From assembly GCA_018266835.1 (NCBI GenBank), contig JAFDZP010000002.1, forward strand, positions 634,419-698,418: a DNA stretch of 64,000 bases, given 5' to 3'. Origin of the DNA: Bacteroidota bacterium (GTDB lineage: Bacteria; Bacteroidota; Ignavibacteria; Tepidaquicellales; Tepidaquicellaceae). This document shows positions 8,973 to 17,974 of the stretch, in pieces; the first letter of the stretch is position 1, and each line of letters starts with the position of its first letter. The position numbers and the translations under genes are program-made. The notes beneath the pieces are model-generated. The model was not told the DNA's origin. It saw only the letters and a program-made list of their open reading frames with translations, and did not search any database.

Positions 8973-9383
8973 ATGGAAAATTCATTTCAATCACTTAACT
9001 GGCTTGCAGTTATTGCTGTTACATTACTATCGTTTCTTATTGGAAGCATTTGGTATTCTCCGGTTCTTTTTGGGAAACTCTGGCAAAGAGAAGCGGATAT
9101 AACTGACGAAAAAATGAAAACCGGAAATATGGGAATCATTTTTGGAGGAGCATTCGTTTTAATATTTATATCAATGTTCAATCTTGCTATGTTTCTTGGT
9201 CCGAAATCCGATTTGTCATTCGGAATGATTGCAGGATTTCTTACAGGATTTGGCTGGATTGCTACTTCTATAGGAGTTCTGTATTTATTTGAACGCAGAT
9301 CTGTAAAACTTTTTTTTATTAATGCAGGATATCATATTATTTGCTTTACCGCATCGGGAGCAATATTAGGAGCCTGGAAATAA
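8973..9383 (+). CDS. DUF1761 membrane protein
   Basis: A 136-residue integral membrane protein with four predicted helices (about 9-32, 50-72, 80-102 and 110-132). It carries the family signature of an early GSIWYSPVLFGKLW segment after helix 1 and a final AGYHIICFTASGAILGAW segment. DUF1761 proteins have no established function. The gene begins 5 bases after the VOC gene and is followed 11 bases later by the YCII-like gene, so all three are probably one transcript. Confidence 0.85.
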   Translation: MENSFQSLNWLAVIAVTLLSFLIGSIWYSPVLFGKLWQREADITDEKMKTGNMGIIFGGAFVLIFISMFNLAMFLGPKSDLSFGMIAGFLTGFGWIATSIGVLYLFERRSVKLFFINAGYHIICFTASGAILGAWK

Positions 9384-9394
9384 AATATTTTAAA

Positions 9395-9790
9395 ATGAAA
9401 AGAATACTACTATTTCTAATTTTTTTAATTTGTATGTCAAATTTACAAGCGCAAGACACTGATAAAAAAGAAATAAAAGACGGAGAGATGAAAAAATATT
9501 ATTTCGTTTTTCTTAAGTCTGGTCCCAATAAAGATAACAGCGACACTGCAAAGATGAGTAAGTATCAGGAAGGACATATGAACAACATAAGAAGGATGGC
9601 TGATATGGGTAAGCTCCATATAGCAGGTCCGTTCTTAGATAACACCGAACTTCGCGGGATTTTTATAATGGATGTAAAAGATGAAAATGAAATAAAAGAA
9701 TTACTGGCTAACGATGTTTATATTCAGGAAGGATATTTAGTTGCGGAAATTCATCCATGGTATTCCATGAAAGGCGCAAGCTTGAAGTGA
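9395..9790 (+). CDS. Exported YCII-like protein
   Basis: A 131-residue protein starting MKRILLFLIFLICMSNLQAQ, a good signal peptide. An in-frame ATG at 9341 would add 18 residues and overlap the previous gene by 43 bases, so 9395 is preferred. The mature part is a YCII-type ferredoxin-like module: a phenylalanine-rich first strand, YQEGHMNNIRRMADMGKLHIAGPF, then GIFIMDVKDENEIKELL and a final VAEIHPWY. Family members are usually cytoplasmic, so the signal peptide is somewhat unusual although exported variants are known. Catalytic function is unknown. Confidence 0.82.
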   Translation: MKRILLFLIFLICMSNLQAQDTDKKEIKDGEMKKYYFVFLKSGPNKDNSDTAKMSKYQEGHMNNIRRMADMGKLHIAGPFLDNTELRGIFIMDVKDENEIKELLANDVYIQEGYLVAEIHPWYSMKGASLK

Positions 9791-9795
9791 AATTA

Positions 9796-9829
9796 AAGGT
9801 GATTGTATTATTTTACAATCACCATTTTT
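9796..9829. terminator. Bidirectional terminator overlapping a coding end
   Basis: A perfect 10-base stem (GGTGATTGTA 9798-9807, TACAATCACC 9814-9823) with a six-base loop. An ATTTTTA run follows on the plus strand and a complementary A/T run lies on the other side. It serves the plus-strand YCII-like gene and the convergent minus-strand gene, whose last codons and stop (9808-9810) lie inside the hairpin. Confidence 0.75.
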
Positions 9830-11955
9830 ATAGTTTCAAATTCCGTTTCAGTTTTTATCTGACAGAAATAAACTCCGCTTGGCAGATTTTTCTCAGAAAA
9901 ATTTACTTCGTGTTCTCCGTAAGTTTCCACTTTATTTACTAATTTTGAAATTTCTTTCCCCGTAATATCATAAACAATTAATTCAATATACTGTGTTTTG
10001 TTTAGTGTATAAACAATTTTAGTTGACGGGTTAAACGGATTAGGATAATTTTGTTGTAACTTTATTGACGAAGGAACCTTGGTGCTTAATCCGCTTACGG
10101 ATACTGTTCCGTCATAATTATTTGTTTTTAGAATCACACCTGAATTTAAAGCCAGCCATCCTGTTGCTCCTACAAACGACATCCTGCCTACACTATAAGA
10201 ATACGAAGGTGATTTTGTCCAATTAATACCACCGTTAGTAGTTTTGTAATAGTATGCATAAATATCAATTGCCATTCCGTTTAATGAATCCAGAAAATTC
10301 ATTGTAACAAAATATCTTCCATTGAGTTCATCAAAGTAATATTTATTCCATGTGTTTCCGCCATCTGTGGTTTTTAAAACTCTTATTTTATTAAAAACAC
10401 CTGAATCTCCACCTACCCAACCGGTTTTTTCATTAAGAAAAAACATTGAACCGCTTTTTATACCTGTTGCAGTATATTGTGTTGCCCAGGTAACTCCATT
10501 ATCGGAAGAATAATGAATTTTAGTTGTTGATCCTGAAGATTCTCCGGTTTCAAGTATCCAACCTTTATTACCCTTAAAAATAATTCTATAAAGTGATTGT
10601 CCGAAAACAGGAGAATTAATACTATCCCAGGTATTGCCTGCATTAGTAGTCCTTAAACAAATACTTGACATATTTCCGACTCCAACCGCCCAACTTGTGT
10701 TATCATTTTGAAAACAAAAATCGCTTACAGTTGTATATTTGGGACCGTCAAATACATGTTGCCAGCTGAATCCATCATCCGTGGATTTCAGAATAATTGT
10801 TTTAGGAGTAAGTCCTAATATAAAATCACGCATACCTCCCTGCAAGATATAATTCGAACCTTTATACATAGCATCATAATAATTCAATGTATCTCTTGCT
10901 CTGATATTCCAGTTGTTTCCACCGTTCGTTGTTGTTAATATAAAACCTCTGGCGCCAATAGCACCAGAATTAACATTGTAAAAACTCACGGGACCCAAAT
11001 AGTATGAAAATCCACTTTTAACATTATTCCAGTTACTACCTGAGTTAGTTGTATATAAAACATTTCCTGAATCCCCTGCAATAACACCTCTGGTCAAATC
11101 TAAAAATTGACCTGAAGTTAATCCTGCTTCTGTATAGTAAATTCTTGTCCAGTTTACTGCGCCATTGGAAGTCCGATATACTCCGCGTAAATCAGAAGAA
11201 TTGCTTATTGCGTAACCTGTAAGGTCGTTTACAAAACTTAGTGAAACAAACGAGTATGGGTTTGATGAAGCTAATGTCCAACTATCGCCGGAATTTGTAG
11301 TAGTAAATGTGTTCCCAAGATTATCTGAACAATATCCTGTAGCGGCGCTTCCAAAATTGAATGAAGTGATGTTTCCCGTTGTAGCAGCAGTAAAGAGTGT
11401 CCAGTTAGTTCCGCTGTTTGTTGTTTTAAAAATTTTACCGGCCCTTCCATAGCACCAGCCTGTACTACTGTTTATAAATCTGAATCCTTCCATAACATCA
11501 AAAGAATTTAATAAGCCCCAATTAGTACCGCCATTAGTGGTCTTGTAAACACCTGCAAAGTTTCCAGATATAAATCCTGTTAAGGAATTAATAAAGTGAA
11601 CTGATTTCAGATTTAATGTTGTGCCGGAAGAAAATTGAGTCCAATTATTTCCTCCATTGGAAGATTTGGCGAGAAAGCCTCCGTTTCCGCAGGCATAAAA
11701 ATTGTTATTATCAGAAAATTGAATTTTTTGAAAGGAAGTTCCGCCTAAAACAAAATTTATTAAACTCCAATTTACTCCGCCGTTAGTACTTTTTAAAACA
11801 CCATTTCCATCTCCGACAGCATAAATAGTATTATTATCAAGTGCAGATACATGATTTATTTTAAATCCAAACGGCTGCGGATTTTGCCACATCCACTGAG
11901 CAAAAATATTATTACAACAAATTAATAATACGGCGATAACAATTTTTGATTTCAT
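9808..11955 (-). CDS. Secreted YCF48/BNR-repeat protein with type IX sorting domain
   Basis: A 715-residue protein. A signal peptide (about 1-19, ending NIFAQ) is followed by more than ten repeats with the motif TTN(G/S)G.NW and TGY....G, the YCF48/BNR beta-propeller pattern. The C-terminal 75 residues are a Por/type A T9SS sorting domain starting at LQQNYPNPFNPSTKIVY and ending with ETIKMVIVK. T9SS substrates cross the outer membrane and are released or anchored on the surface. No catalytic motif is seen; the propeller is probably a binding or structural module. The first TPR gene upstream (11964) ends 8 bases before this start, so the two are probably co-transcribed. Confidence 0.9.
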   Translation of the reverse strand: MKSKIVIAVLLICCNNIFAQWMWQNPQPFGFKINHVSALDNNTIYAVGDGNGVLKSTNGGVNWSLINFVLGGTSFQKIQFSDNNNFYACGNGGFLAKSSNGGNNWTQFSSGTTLNLKSVHFINSLTGFISGNFAGVYKTTNGGTNWGLLNSFDVMEGFRFINSSTGWCYGRAGKIFKTTNSGTNWTLFTAATTGNITSFNFGSAATGYCSDNLGNTFTTTNSGDSWTLASSNPYSFVSLSFVNDLTGYAISNSSDLRGVYRTSNGAVNWTRIYYTEAGLTSGQFLDLTRGVIAGDSGNVLYTTNSGSNWNNVKSGFSYYLGPVSFYNVNSGAIGARGFILTTTNGGNNWNIRARDTLNYYDAMYKGSNYILQGGMRDFILGLTPKTIILKSTDDGFSWQHVFDGPKYTTVSDFCFQNDNTSWAVGVGNMSSICLRTTNAGNTWDSINSPVFGQSLYRIIFKGNKGWILETGESSGSTTKIHYSSDNGVTWATQYTATGIKSGSMFFLNEKTGWVGGDSGVFNKIRVLKTTDGGNTWNKYYFDELNGRYFVTMNFLDSLNGMAIDIYAYYYKTTNGGINWTKSPSYSYSVGRMSFVGATGWLALNSGVILKTNNYDGTVSVSGLSTKVPSSIKLQQNYPNPFNPSTKIVYTLNKTQYIELIVYDITGKEISKLVNKVETYGEHEVNFSEKNLPSGVYFCQIKTETEFETIKMVIVK

Positions 11956-11963
11956 AAAAAAAT

Positions 11964-13505
11964 TTACTGGTTATAAATGTTATCAATCACCGGCTGAAGT
12001 GAATTCTGATAAGCCGGATTCGTTCTTATTGCTTCCTGAAAATCACTTATTGCATCTTCTCTTCTTCCCATATCAAGATATGTGAATCCCCTGTTCTGAA
12101 ATGCGAAAGCGTAGTTAGGGTCTATCGATACAGCTCTTGTAAAATCTTTAATTGCTTTTTTAAATTCTCCCTGCGAGCGATATGCCATTCCTCTGTTGTT
12201 TAATGCATATGCATAGTCCGGAATAATTTCCATAGCTCTGTTGTAATCATCAATAGCTAAATCATATTTCTGCATATCATTGAATACTACTCCTCTCTGA
12301 ACAAATAAAGCAGCATTTTTCGGGTCCATATTCAAAGCTGTTGTATAATCGTTTAAGGCGTTATCATATTCTCTGGTTGAATAATATAAGTTTGCTCTGT
12401 TAACATAAAAATCTTTTAATGTAGAGTTGAGCTCTATTGCTTTATTAAAATTATTCAGAGCCTCAGTATTGTTCCCTGCTTTTGCATCAACTAAACCAAG
12501 TCCGTTATATGCTTGGGCGTAGCTTCCGTTCATATCTTTTGCCTTGGCAAAATCCTGTCTGGCGTTATCATAATTTCCTGCATCATAATAAGCAATTCCT
12601 CTTCCGTAATAAGCATCATAAAGAGAAGTGTTTAACTCCAGAGCTTTTGTAAAATCTGCAATAGCTTTATCTGAATTCTTAAAATAGTTGTTTACATTTC
12701 CGCTTTTTAAAAATGCCTGAGCGCTGTAAGGTCCAAGTGATTTTGCATTATCATAATCAGTCCATGCATTGCCGAAATCGCCGACTGAAACGTGCGCATC
12801 ACCCAGCGCCATTCTGTAATCGAAGTTCGTAGGGTTTAACTCCACTGCTTTGATTAAGTCTCCTATTTCTTTATCGTACTCTTTGTTGTAATGATAAATT
12901 TTACTGCGATTATAATATGCATCGAAGTTGTTGGGGTCAAAATAAATCGCTTTGAAAAAATTACCCAATGCTAAATCATTATTTCCCTCACCGTAATATA
13001 ATTTACCGAGAGAATTATATGCATATGAGTTATTTGGCTGAATTGATATTGAGTTTTCATAAGCAGCAATTGCTCCTGCTCTGTCGCCCATCGCCTCATA
13101 AGTAATTCCTTTATTAAAGAATGCATAATCATAACCGGGATTATACTGAGTTGCGAGATTAAAATTATCAAGCGCTGCCTGATAGTTTTTTGTATCGTAC
13201 AAAACCATACCCTTTGTATTGTAAGCTTCGGGTAAAGTAGGGTCAATTCTCAGTGCATTATCAGCATCAAGCAAAGCTTGTGTTTTATTATTCAGAAGAT
13301 AATAAGTATATGCGCGCAGATTTAAAGCGCTGGCATAACTTGGCTGCTGAGCTAATGCCTGATTGAAATAATCGAGAGCAGTTGAATATGAACCGCTGTA
13401 CAAAGCAGTTTTTCCGTAATCATATAAATCATTTGCCGTCTGGCTTTGTGCAAGGTTTATGAAAATTCCCCATAGAAATAAAATCTTTACAATATTTTTG
13501 AGCAT
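11964..13505 (-). CDS. Exported tetratricopeptide-repeat protein
   Basis: A 513-residue protein with a signal peptide (MLKNIVKILFLWGIFINLAQSQ) followed by an almost unbroken array of about 14 TPR units of 34 residues. Typical unit pattern: AYNNRGLVYYD.G.Y..A..DF.KAI.L.P. A GTG eight codons upstream (13529) is in frame, but the ATG at 13505 has AAAAGAG eight bases before it, so the shorter form is chosen. Proteins of pure TPRs act as scaffolds; the partner is unknown. It lies directly upstream of the secreted T9SS gene and may help its assembly, which is inference. Confidence 0.85.
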   Translation of the reverse strand: MLKNIVKILFLWGIFINLAQSQTANDLYDYGKTALYSGSYSTALDYFNQALAQQPSYASALNLRAYTYYLLNNKTQALLDADNALRIDPTLPEAYNTKGMVLYDTKNYQAALDNFNLATQYNPGYDYAFFNKGITYEAMGDRAGAIAAYENSISIQPNNSYAYNSLGKLYYGEGNNDLALGNFFKAIYFDPNNFDAYYNRSKIYHYNKEYDKEIGDLIKAVELNPTNFDYRMALGDAHVSVGDFGNAWTDYDNAKSLGPYSAQAFLKSGNVNNYFKNSDKAIADFTKALELNTSLYDAYYGRGIAYYDAGNYDNARQDFAKAKDMNGSYAQAYNGLGLVDAKAGNNTEALNNFNKAIELNSTLKDFYVNRANLYYSTREYDNALNDYTTALNMDPKNAALFVQRGVVFNDMQKYDLAIDDYNRAMEIIPDYAYALNNRGMAYRSQGEFKKAIKDFTRAVSIDPNYAFAFQNRGFTYLDMGRREDAISDFQEAIRTNPAYQNSLQPVIDNIYNQ

Positions 13506-13592
13506 AACTCTTTTTAGTTTATATTTCACAACAAAATTATGGAAAATAAGTTTAAAAATAAGTGGAGAAAAATGAGAGATGGATGGTGAATA

Positions 13593-14027
13593 TTAAGCTA
13601 ATGGCACAACCATAACAGGAATTTTAGAATGTCGGATAATTTCTTCCGAAATACTTCCGATAATAAGTCTCTTCCAGCCCGCAGTTCTGTGAGTTCCTGT
13701 TACAATTAAGTCAGCTCCCCAGCGTTCTGCTGTTTTAATAATTTCTTTAACAGGCTTGCCAACGGGAGTAAATTGTTTTATGCTTAAATCGTGAAAATAT
13801 AAATCACGGAAGCCTTGCATAAATTTATCGGACTCTTTTTCAAGAATAATTAATGCATCGGCAGGAGAAATTCCTGCATCTATGTTGCCCACAGTCTGAG
13901 ATTCATCAATCACATGTATCAAACCAATTTCAGCGTTATTAATTCTTGCGAGCTCAACACCTTTTTTAACAGCTTCTATTGAATAAGCGCTGTCATCTAC
14001 TGAAATTAAAATTTTATTGAAACCCAT
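13593..14027 (-). CDS. Universal stress protein, UspA family
   Basis: A 144-residue cytoplasmic protein with one Usp domain: ILISVDDSAYSIEAVKKGVELA at the start, then LIVTGTHRTAGWKRLIIGS and SKIPVMVV at the end. The canonical ATP-binding motif G-2x-G-9x-G(S/T) is altered in its first half (GTHRTAG), so ATP binding is uncertain. Its start is 8 bases after the crcB stop, making it the last gene of the marC / TMTC-like / crcB / usp run. Confidence 0.88.
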   Translation of the reverse strand: MGFNKILISVDDSAYSIEAVKKGVELARINNAEIGLIHVIDESQTVGNIDAGISPADALIILEKESDKFMQGFRDLYFHDLSIKQFTPVGKPVKEIIKTAERWGADLIVTGTHRTAGWKRLIIGSISEEIIRHSKIPVMVVPLA

Positions 14028-14035
14028 GATATTTT

Positions 14036-14410
14036 TTAAATCTTTTTTATTAAATACATTCCGAAGAATGTTGCTGCAAGACCTAATGCAAAACTTAAGA
14101 TTGTATAACTCACAAAATACATATAATCGCCTTCTTTTATCAGAGCATAATTTTCATAGGAGAAAGTAGAGAATGTTGTAAATCCTCCGCATATACCTGT
14201 TGCAAGGAACAATCTGTATTCTAATGTAAACCAGTCAAACTTCTCAGGCAGTGTTAAAAAAATTCCAATAAGAAAGCAGCCGACAACATTTACAACAAAA
14301 GTTGAGTAAGGAAAAGGATTATGAATCCAGCCCGTAAAAGATTTACTTACTAAATACCTAAGCGCGCTGCCGATACCTCCGCCCAGGAAAACAAGTAACA
14401 GTTCCTTCAT
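14036..14410 (-). CDS. crcB: Fluoride channel CrcB/FluC
   Basis: A 124-residue protein of usual length with four membrane helices. It shows the family signatures GGGIGSALRYLV near the N-terminus, TFVVNVVGCFLIG in helix 2 and TGICGGFTTFSTFSYE in helix 3, which includes the phenylalanine-box region. FluC proteins work as antiparallel dimers exporting fluoride from the cytoplasm. Here it is one gene, as expected for a homodimer. No fluoride riboswitch was recognised, and the four bases between it and the upstream TMTC-like gene leave no room for one. Expression therefore follows the operon. Confidence 0.92.
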   Translation of the reverse strand: MKELLLVFLGGGIGSALRYLVSKSFTGWIHNPFPYSTFVVNVVGCFLIGIFLTLPEKFDWFTLEYRLFLATGICGGFTTFSTFSYENYALIKEGDYMYFVSYTILSFALGLAATFFGMYLIKKI

Positions 14411-14414
14411 TAAA

Positions 14415-16439
14415 TTAATTTTTCATTAGAGAATCTATCTTAGCTTTTGCAAACTGATTATCAGGGTATAATCTCAGAATCTGCTGATACATTTCCAATG
14501 CTTTCGCCTTCTCACCGGTTTTCAGATAAATTTCAGAGGCTCCGCTGAGAGCATTTACATTATTGGGGTCGCTTTTAATTGCTTCATTAAAATACTGAAG
14601 TGCTTTTTTATCATCTTTTAGTTCTACATAACACATTCCTATATTATTCTGATATCCTGATTTAAGGGAGGGATTTAATTCAATCAACTCCTCTAGATCC
14701 TTTATAGATTCTTTATATTTTTTAGAAGAATAATTATCAAAGGAGCTCTTTTCTTTCAACTGTACTATCTGCATCACTTTCTGATTTGGCGTTTGCATGC
14801 CGGGTACATTTGGATTTTGTCCAGGTGTGTTGTTCTGGATTTCATTGGGATTCATTTTTAACGCTATAAGCATAGACTGCGATTGTTTATAATCTGGAAT
14901 AATTTTTTGGAGTCTTTCCAGCATGTTTATCGCATCGTTCTTCTGATTTTTCATCTGATAAATCTGCGCAAGCTGGAAGTAACCATCCGGAGCAAGTGAA
15001 TCTATGGAAATGCCTTTTTTAATTTCTATCTCTGCAGAATCCAGATTATTGTGTAACATATGTATTAATCCAAGATTATGGTGGGCAAGAAGTGAGTTAT
15101 CTCTTATCTGTATAGCGCGTCTGTATCTCATCGCAGCTTCATCGTAGTTTTTATTGTTGGCATAAATATTTCCTGCATTTACAAGAAGAACGTTTCCGTC
15201 AATACCATCAGCTGTTGAATACAATATATCATTTGTTTTCCACTCGGCATTTCTTTTTATGGTAAGATATGAATATGGAAGTATGATTAATAAACAAACC
15301 ACTGCTATTGCTGATTTGTTCTTATCATTCATATATTTTATTAAAATTACTCCGATAAGTAAAGACAAACAAAATGAAGTCATATATAAAAATCTTTCTG
15401 CCATAAAATTCATAGTGGGAATGAGATTCATAACAGGCAGAAGAGTTACCAGAAAAAATAATATTACAAACGAAACTTTACTCTCCCTTTTATATAATAA
15501 GAAAGCTCCGGCAAGCATACCTAGTATGAATACTAAAGAAAGCAGTGCCTTTAAATCCAACGTAGTTGAATCCGGCAGAAATCCGTTATAATGATACAAT
15601 AGATTTACGGGATAAAGTAGAAGTTTAAAATATAACGGTATTGTTTTTATCATAGTAAAAAATACTGTTGCAGTATCTTTACCTATGAAATACATATAGT
15701 TTGGTCTATCCGGAGTATCTTTCAGTGCCAGATATCTTATAATAAAATAAAAAATCGTAACACCGGCAAAAATTAAATATGTTCTTAAATTTGTTTTGAG
15801 ATATTGTAACGGTTTTTTCAGATATACAAAATCATAAAGCAAAATTATAACAGGCATGGTGACAATCATTTCTTTGGAAAGCAATCCCAGAAAATAAAAC
15901 ACAACAGAAAGAATCAGAAACTTTGAAGTCTTATTCTCTGAATTTGAAAACTTGATGTAATACAAAAATGAAGCGAAGAAAAACAGAGTTACTATGGAAT
16001 CCGTTCTGCCGCTTACCCAGCTAACCGCTTCTGTATGAATAGGATGAACTGCAAAGATTAGAGTTATTACCAGAGCAATAAAATTACCATACTTCGATTT
16101 TGCAAATAAAATTGTAAAAATTTTAAACAACAGCAGACAGGCAATTAAGTGTATTATTACATTTGTTATATGAAATCCTTTAGGAGATAAGCCATACAAA
16201 GCATAATCAATTGCATAGGTTGCGGAAACTATTGGACGGTAATACTTTCCTATTACTTTTGCAAAGCCATCTTCACCCGTGAGGTATTTAGGAATACTGG
16301 AAAGACTGGTGATGGACTGGTTATTCTGCACAACACTTTCATCATCAAAGACAAAATCGTTCTGAAATGTATTATAAAAAACAATGAGTGTAACTATTGC
16401 AATAATAATGTAACCAAGTGAAGTTTTTATATTAAACAT
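14415..16439 (-). CDS. TMTC-like GT-C glycosyltransferase with C-terminal TPRs
   Basis: A 674-residue membrane protein. The N-terminal 400 residues hold about ten hydrophobic helices. An early extracytoplasmic loop contains FDDESVVQNN, the acidic motif typical of GT-C enzymes in the PMT/TMTC group, and KYYRPIVSATYAIDYALYG. The C-terminal 260 residues form TPR units (AHHNLGLIHMLHNN, YFQLAQIYQMKNQ, YQNNIGMCYVELKDD). Animal TMTC proteins O-mannosylate secreted proteins; bacterial relatives are uncharacterised. Its activity here, transfer of a polyprenyl-linked sugar to exported proteins or glycans, is inference. It begins 6 bases after marC and ends 4 bases before crcB. Confidence 0.8.
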   Translation of the reverse strand: MFNIKTSLGYIIIAIVTLIVFYNTFQNDFVFDDESVVQNNQSITSLSSIPKYLTGEDGFAKVIGKYYRPIVSATYAIDYALYGLSPKGFHITNVIIHLIACLLLFKIFTILFAKSKYGNFIALVITLIFAVHPIHTEAVSWVSGRTDSIVTLFFFASFLYYIKFSNSENKTSKFLILSVVFYFLGLLSKEMIVTMPVIILLYDFVYLKKPLQYLKTNLRTYLIFAGVTIFYFIIRYLALKDTPDRPNYMYFIGKDTATVFFTMIKTIPLYFKLLLYPVNLLYHYNGFLPDSTTLDLKALLSLVFILGMLAGAFLLYKRESKVSFVILFFLVTLLPVMNLIPTMNFMAERFLYMTSFCLSLLIGVILIKYMNDKNKSAIAVVCLLIILPYSYLTIKRNAEWKTNDILYSTADGIDGNVLLVNAGNIYANNKNYDEAAMRYRRAIQIRDNSLLAHHNLGLIHMLHNNLDSAEIEIKKGISIDSLAPDGYFQLAQIYQMKNQKNDAINMLERLQKIIPDYKQSQSMLIALKMNPNEIQNNTPGQNPNVPGMQTPNQKVMQIVQLKEKSSFDNYSSKKYKESIKDLEELIELNPSLKSGYQNNIGMCYVELKDDKKALQYFNEAIKSDPNNVNALSGASEIYLKTGEKAKALEMYQQILRLYPDNQFAKAKIDSLMKN

Positions 16440-16445
16440 TGAGTT

Positions 16446-17036
16446 TTATTTTTTTAAAATTATTTCCATTAATCCTACCCTTATCATCATTATAGCTATG
16501 GCAGCTAAAAATAATGACGCAACTTTAGCAAATGCTTTTGAACCTGCCTGTCCCAGAACTCTGGTAGTAGTGTCAGCATAATATAATGCCATAAAAGTAA
16601 TAAGTATATTTACAATTAATGAAGTAATGGTATAATAAAATCCATAGGAATTATTGCTAATCATTATAGTTGTCAGTACTCCGGGACCGGCGATAAGCGG
16701 CACTCCCAGTGGAACTATACCAACATCTGACGGTTTAATATCACGTACACGCGATGAATAGAATAATAAATCGTTTATTGAAATAATAAGGAGAATAAGT
16801 CCTCCGGCTATTCTGAAATCATTAACTGTTATACCAAGAAAATTAAAAATTGCGTTACCTATAAATAAAAATGCCAGGCAAATAATGAGAGCAGCTAAAC
16901 TTGCCTGAAGAGTGAGTTTCTTTTTTTCTTCTGTGTTAATTTTATCGGTCAGTCCCAGATACATCGGAATAATTCCAAGCGCATCAAATGCAACGAACAT
17001 CGGGATAAACGAAAGAAGAAAGGTATCGAAAGTCAT
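16446..17036 (-). CDS. MarC-family integral membrane protein
   Basis: A 196-residue protein with six hydrophobic helices. Characteristic segments are FDALGIIPMYLGLT near the N-terminus and VGIVPLGVPLIAGPGVLTT in the middle, with an early PMFVAFDALG. MarC proteins were once linked to multiple antibiotic resistance, but that link was withdrawn and their function is unknown. First gene of a four-gene run (gaps 6, 4 and 8 bases) divergent from the NlpC/P60 gene. Confidence 0.88.
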   Translation of the reverse strand: MTFDTFLLSFIPMFVAFDALGIIPMYLGLTDKINTEEKKKLTLQASLAALIICLAFLFIGNAIFNFLGITVNDFRIAGGLILLIISINDLLFYSSRVRDIKPSDVGIVPLGVPLIAGPGVLTTIMISNNSYGFYYTITSLIVNILITFMALYYADTTTRVLGQAGSKAFAKVASLFLAAIAIMMIRVGLMEIILKK

Positions 17037-17112
17037 TTTATTTTTCAGATAACTTTATCAATTTACGATTAAAAGAAATATTTAACAATTTAAAACAACA
17101 ATAAGATAATTT

Positions 17113-17967
17113 ATGAGATATTTAAAAAGCCTGATTTTAATTTTTTTATTATGTGTTTCCCTCAATTTATTTGCTCAGAATAAATATGCCGTCTCAATAA
17201 ATTATACTCCTGTTTTAAATACTTCAGATTTTGAATCCGTTTTCGGCGGAAAATCCGGCAAAAAAGTTAAGCTCGATAATCAGGGACTGATAAGAGAAAT
17301 GGAATTTGTAGCAATGCCTAATACGGTATTTGAAATTACAGAAACAATCCCCAAAACAGATTATAATATTTTCAAAGTGTATACTAATGATTACCAGTAT
17401 AAAGGTGATTTTTATATCGATAGCAGATTTGTTAGAGTAATGGATTCAAGGCAGGAAGACAGATGGAAAATTATTCCCACCAAAGAAGAGATTATAAAAA
17501 ATATGAATGCCCTTGAAGGATATCCTTACATGTGGGGAGGAAATGCTGCAGACGGAGTCTCTGAAATGCTGACTTACTATAAGCCTGCAGGAGAAATAGA
17601 TGACGCGACTAAGACTAACTGGATAATGAAAGGCGTTGACTGCTCGGGATTGATATATCAGTCTACGGGAGGCGCAACACCGCGCAATACTTCAACACTT
17701 TGCACTTATGGCAAAGGAATTGAAATTGAAAATTTATCTGCTGAAGAAATCGCAAAAAAATTACAGCCATTAGATATAATTGTATGGAGCGGTCACGTTG
17801 TAATAGTTCTGGACGATAAAACAACAATAGAAAGCACACCGGCTGCCGGCGTGCATAAGTCTGATTTAGTATCCAGAATAAAATCAGTTATGAATGAAAG
17901 AACTCCCGTAAACGACTGGACTTCCACATCAGGTAAAAGATTTGTTGTAAGGAGATGGGCAGAGTAG
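17113..17967 (+). CDS. Exported NlpC/P60 cysteine peptidase
   Basis: A 284-residue protein with signal peptide (1-22, ending NLFAQ). Residues 25-115 look like an SH3b-type region. The NlpC/P60 domain fills about 125-284, with nucleophile Cys177 in GVDCSGLIYQ and His228 in WSGHVVIVLDD; the third polar residue is probably Glu240 or nearby. The YMWGGNAADG segment before it is typical. Such enzymes cleave peptidoglycan stem peptides in the periplasm. It is a single gene with its own promoter region of 76 bases shared with the divergent marC, and it converges on the GNAT gene 7 bases away. Confidence 0.88.
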   Translation: MRYLKSLILIFLLCVSLNLFAQNKYAVSINYTPVLNTSDFESVFGGKSGKKVKLDNQGLIREMEFVAMPNTVFEITETIPKTDYNIFKVYTNDYQYKGDFYIDSRFVRVMDSRQEDRWKIIPTKEEIIKNMNALEGYPYMWGGNAADGVSEMLTYYKPAGEIDDATKTNWIMKGVDCSGLIYQSTGGATPRNTSTLCTYGKGIEIENLSAEEIAKKLQPLDIIVWSGHVVIVLDDKTTIESTPAAGVHKSDLVSRIKSVMNERTPVNDWTSTSGKRFVVRRWAE

Positions 17968-17974
17968 ACTAATC

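Noticed and set aside
14411..14414. Fluoride riboswitch before crcB
   Set aside because: Only four bases separate crcB from the upstream gene; no riboswitch can fit.
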